This document shows, piece by piece, positions 61,669-64,000 of a stretch of 64,000 bases of DNA. Source of the DNA: Sulfurimonas sp. (GTDB lineage Bacteria; Campylobacterota; Campylobacteria; Campylobacterales; Sulfurimonadaceae); assembly GCA_021732045.1 (NCBI GenBank), contig JAKFWK010000001.1, positions 1-64,000 of the forward strand, given 5' to 3'. The translations under genes and the position numbers were made by a program. The notes beneath the pieces were generated by a model. That model ran no database searches and was not told the DNA's origin. It worked only from the letters and a program-made list of their open reading frames with translations. Positions within the stretch are counted from its first letter, which is position 1, and every line of letters starts with the position of its first letter.

Positions 61669-64000
61669 ATGGATGAATTTCAGGAAATATTACAAGACTT
61701 TTTAGTTGAATCTTTCGAGCTAATAGAGCAGCTAGATCAGGATTTAGTAGAGCTAGAAAGTAGACCAGAAGATTTAGAGCTATTAAATGGAATTTTTCGT
61801 GTAGCACACACAGTTAAGGGAGCTTCTTCATTTTTAAATTTTGATATTTTAACCCATCTGACTCATCATATGGAGGATGTTTTAAATAAGGCTAGACATG
61901 GAGAGTTGCTAATCACGCCATCAATTATGGATGTAATCTTGGAGTCGATTGACCTTATGAAGGCACTCTTGCATATTATCCGTGATACTAGTGCGGATGC
62001 TGGAATAGATGTCTCGGAGTGTGTCAAAAAACTAGATAAAGTAAGTTCTGGAGAGATTGCTGATGAGCCTGTTCAAGCACAAGTTCATGTAAAAGAGGTG
62101 GTAGAGGTTATAGCTCCTTCAAAAGAGCCAGAGTCAGAACTCGACTACGAAAATATGGATGATAATGATATTGAGGCAGAGATAGAGAGACTTCTAAAAA
62201 ACAGACAAGCAGAAGATAAAGCAAAAAGGGACTCAAAGATTGCAGCTGGTGAGAGTGTTGTCTCACTTGACTCAGATGAAGATAATGAAGAGTCTGGCGA
62301 CTTCCATGTACCAGTAGTTGTGGCACCAGTACATGTCCCACCAGTACAAACTACACCAACTCCAAGAGTCTCAAGGGCGGACGATGAGAGTATGAAAGCA
62401 GCAGCTCCAGCTAAAAAAGAGGCAGTTGTAGACCAAACAATCCGTGTTGATGTTCGAAGGCTTGACCACTTAATGAATCTGATTGGTGAGCTGGTTCTTG
62501 CTAAAAATCGTTTAATAAAAATAAATGATGATGTTGAAGAGAGATATGAGGGTGAAGAGTTTTTAGAAGAGCTTAATCAGGTAGTTTCCATTGTTTCTCT
62601 TGTTACAACCGACTTGCAGATTGCGGTTATGAAAACAAGAATGTTGCCAATCGGTAAAGTGTTTAACAAATTTCCAAGAATGATTAGAGATTTAAGTCGT
62701 GAACTTAATAAAAAAATAGAGCTAGAGATCTACGGTGAGGATACTGAGCTTGACAAATCAATCGTTGAAGAGATTGGAGATCCTCTTGTTCATATTATCA
62801 GAAATTCATGTGACCATGGTATCGAGATTCCATCGATTCGTCTTGAGCAGGGTAAGCCTGAGACAGGAACTATAAAGTTAAAAGCTTATAATGAAGGTAA
62901 CCAGATTGTTATCCAGATAGATGATGACGGAAAAGGTCTTGATACTGATATGCTAAAAAATAAGTCTTTAGAGAAGGGTCTTATAACAGAAAAAGAGGCC
63001 GATCAGATGAGCGAAAAAGAGGCGTTCGCGCTCATCTTTAAGCCAGGTTTTTCGACGGCTGCGGCAGTTACAAATGTCTCTGGTCGTGGTGTTGGTATGG
63101 ATGTTGTAAAAACTAATATTGAAAAAGTAAAAGGGATTATAGATATAGATAGTGAGCTTGGTGTTGGAACATCAATGAAGCTAAAGATTCCACTAACTCT
63201 TGCAATTATTCAAGCGTTGTTGGTTGGCGTTCAAGAGGAGCATTATGCTATTCCACTTGCGTCAGTCCTTGAGACAGTCAGAATCTCTAAAGATGAAATT
63301 TATACAGTTGAGGGTCGCTCTGTTATGAGACTCCGCCATGATGTTTTATCTTTAGTTCATATCGGTGATATTTTTGAAGTTGAGAGAATCCTAGATTCGA
63401 GCGAGCACGCCTATGTTGTTGTTCTTGGTCTTGGAACAAACAAACTAGGCCTTATAGTTGATACTCTTGTTGGACAAGAAGAGATAGTTATAAAATCACT
63501 GGGTGACTTTTTACAAGGCATCGAAGGCGTGGCTGGAGCTACTATCCGTGGTGATGGAGGGGTTACTCTTATTGTTGATGTACTTGCACTTATGGACATA
63601 GCAAAACATGTAAAAACAAAAGCAATACCGGAGGGTTCTTCAGCTTCTGCTCAGACATCATTAGAAAAAAGCAAAGCTAGTGATTATAAGGTTATGATAG
63701 TTGATGACTCTAAGACAGACAGAACCATTATGAGAAAAGCGTTAGAACCACTTGGAATCACACTTATTGAAGCTGGTGATGGGCAAGAAGCATTAAACAT
63801 TTTAAAACAGGGTGACCATAATTTTGATGCGATGTTGGTTGATATAGAGATGCCTAGAATGGACGGCTATACACTTGCCACTGAGATTAAAAAATACAAT
63901 CGTTACAAAAACCTACCTCTTATCGCCGTCACATCTCGTACGGGTAAATCAGATAGGATGCGCGGAGTTGAATCAGGTATGGTTGAGTATATAACTAAGC
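61669..64000 (+). CDS. cheA: Chemotaxis histidine kinase CheA with C-terminal receiver domain, 3' end cut by window
   Basis: 777 codons are visible and the frame is open at the window end. The HPt domain holds the phosphorylated histidine in AHTVKGASSF (His47). A long acidic linker (about 125-260) stands where the P2 domain would be. The dimerisation domain begins TIRVDVRRLDHLMNLIGELV. The kinase domain has HIIRNSCDHGIE, DDDGKGLD and SGRGVGMDVVK, followed by a CheW-like domain. A receiver domain is fused at the end (MIVDDSKTDR from about 676, phosphoacceptor D725 in VDIEMPRMDG). The CheA-receiver fusion is standard in this phylum. SD GGAG lies before the ATG. Confidence 0.95.
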   Translation, partial: MDEFQEILQDFLVESFELIEQLDQDLVELESRPEDLELLNGIFRVAHTVKGASSFLNFDILTHLTHHMEDVLNKARHGELLITPSIMDVILESIDLMKALLHIIRDTSADAGIDVSECVKKLDKVSSGEIADEPVQAQVHVKEVVEVIAPSKEPESELDYENMDDNDIEAEIERLLKNRQAEDKAKRDSKIAAGESVVSLDSDEDNEESGDFHVPVVVAPVHVPPVQTTPTPRVSRADDESMKAAAPAKKEAVVDQTIRVDVRRLDHLMNLIGELVLAKNRLIKINDDVEERYEGEEFLEELNQVVSIVSLVTTDLQIAVMKTRMLPIGKVFNKFPRMIRDLSRELNKKIELEIYGEDTELDKSIVEEIGDPLVHIIRNSCDHGIEIPSIRLEQGKPETGTIKLKAYNEGNQIVIQIDDDGKGLDTDMLKNKSLEKGLITEKEADQMSEKEAFALIFKPGFSTAAAVTNVSGRGVGMDVVKTNIEKVKGIIDIDSELGVGTSMKLKIPLTLAIIQALLVGVQEEHYAIPLASVLETVRISKDEIYTVEGRSVMRLRHDVLSLVHIGDIFEVERILDSSEHAYVVVLGLGTNKLGLIVDTLVGQEEIVIKSLGDFLQGIEGVAGATIRGDGGVTLIVDVLALMDIAKHVKTKAIPEGSSASAQTSLEKSKASDYKVMIVDDSKTDRTIMRKALEPLGITLIEAGDGQEALNILKQGDHNFDAMLVDIEMPRMDGYTLATEIKKYNRYKNLPLIAVTSRTGKSDRMRGVESGMVEYITK

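Overview
The window is AT-rich chromosomal DNA from a free-living, flagellated member of the Campylobacterota (Epsilonproteobacteria), most like Sulfurimonas and relatives. The assignment rests on gene order and gene types. gyrA-flgP-flgQ-flgR-asd-yqhA follows the Campylobacter jejuni order, as does M23 peptidase-lpxC-tsaB-thrB-ylxR-infB-rbfA-rimP. There is also a CheV next to a CheA with a fused receiver, an FlgP/FlgQ pair, and an FlgR without a DNA-binding domain. No CRISPR array, rRNA or intact insertion sequence was seen.

Layout. 1-0.5 kb: the 3' end of a tyrosine recombinase abutting the 3' end of tRNA-Asn, probably the edge of an integrated element lying to the left. 0.55-8.8 kb: a minus-strand run gyrA, flgP, flgQ, flgR, asd, yqhA, hemE, radical SAM gene. 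8.9-12 kb: ammonium uptake (amt, glnK/PII, second amt). Both amt promoters carry an identical 17-bp palindrome at identical distance from the -10 box. 12-13.6 kb: a 41-residue lipoprotein, a YhiN-type flavoprotein and tRNA-Glu/tRNA-Lys. 13.7-27.2 kb: a twelve-gene plus-strand locus in which two copies of a batA-batB/TPR-batD cassette flank three exported proteins (two lipoproteins and one LPP20-like), plus MoxR, a DUF58 protein and a DUF4381-like protein. 27.4-36.8 kb: a membrane protein, tyrA, bamA, ppx/gppA, ferredoxin, a two-component pair, folB and plsY. 36.9-50 kb: housekeeping genes nadA, nadC, flhB, a DHH phosphoesterase, an M23 peptidase, lpxC, tsaB, thrB, ylxR, infB, rbfA, rimP, ribD and ubiE/menG. 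50-54.7 kb: an accessory island with a DUF1016/YhcG PD-(D/E)XK protein, a KilA-N-like remnant, a putative HEPN protein, RhuM and Fic. 54.7-64 kb: xseA, an FmdE-like protein, a Pit-type phosphate transporter, greA, argC, a metallophosphoesterase, cheV and a cheA cut by the window end.

How the genes work together. The bat locus looks like one envelope system: a MoxR AAA+ ATPase and DUF58 protein paired with four membrane-anchored von Willebrand factor A proteins, two BatD-like proteins and three secreted partners. It is the best candidate for an undescribed system. The 50-54.7 kb island is the second. Its genes are of kinds that often travel with type I restriction loci, but no hsd genes are present here.

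Several gene starts were moved from the longest open frame on the basis of Shine-Dalgarno placement or overlap with tRNAs (yqhA, gyrA, glnK, the YhiN-like protein, batD1, batA2, thrB, ubiE, yhcG, xseA). No stretch longer than 300 bases lacks a gene.
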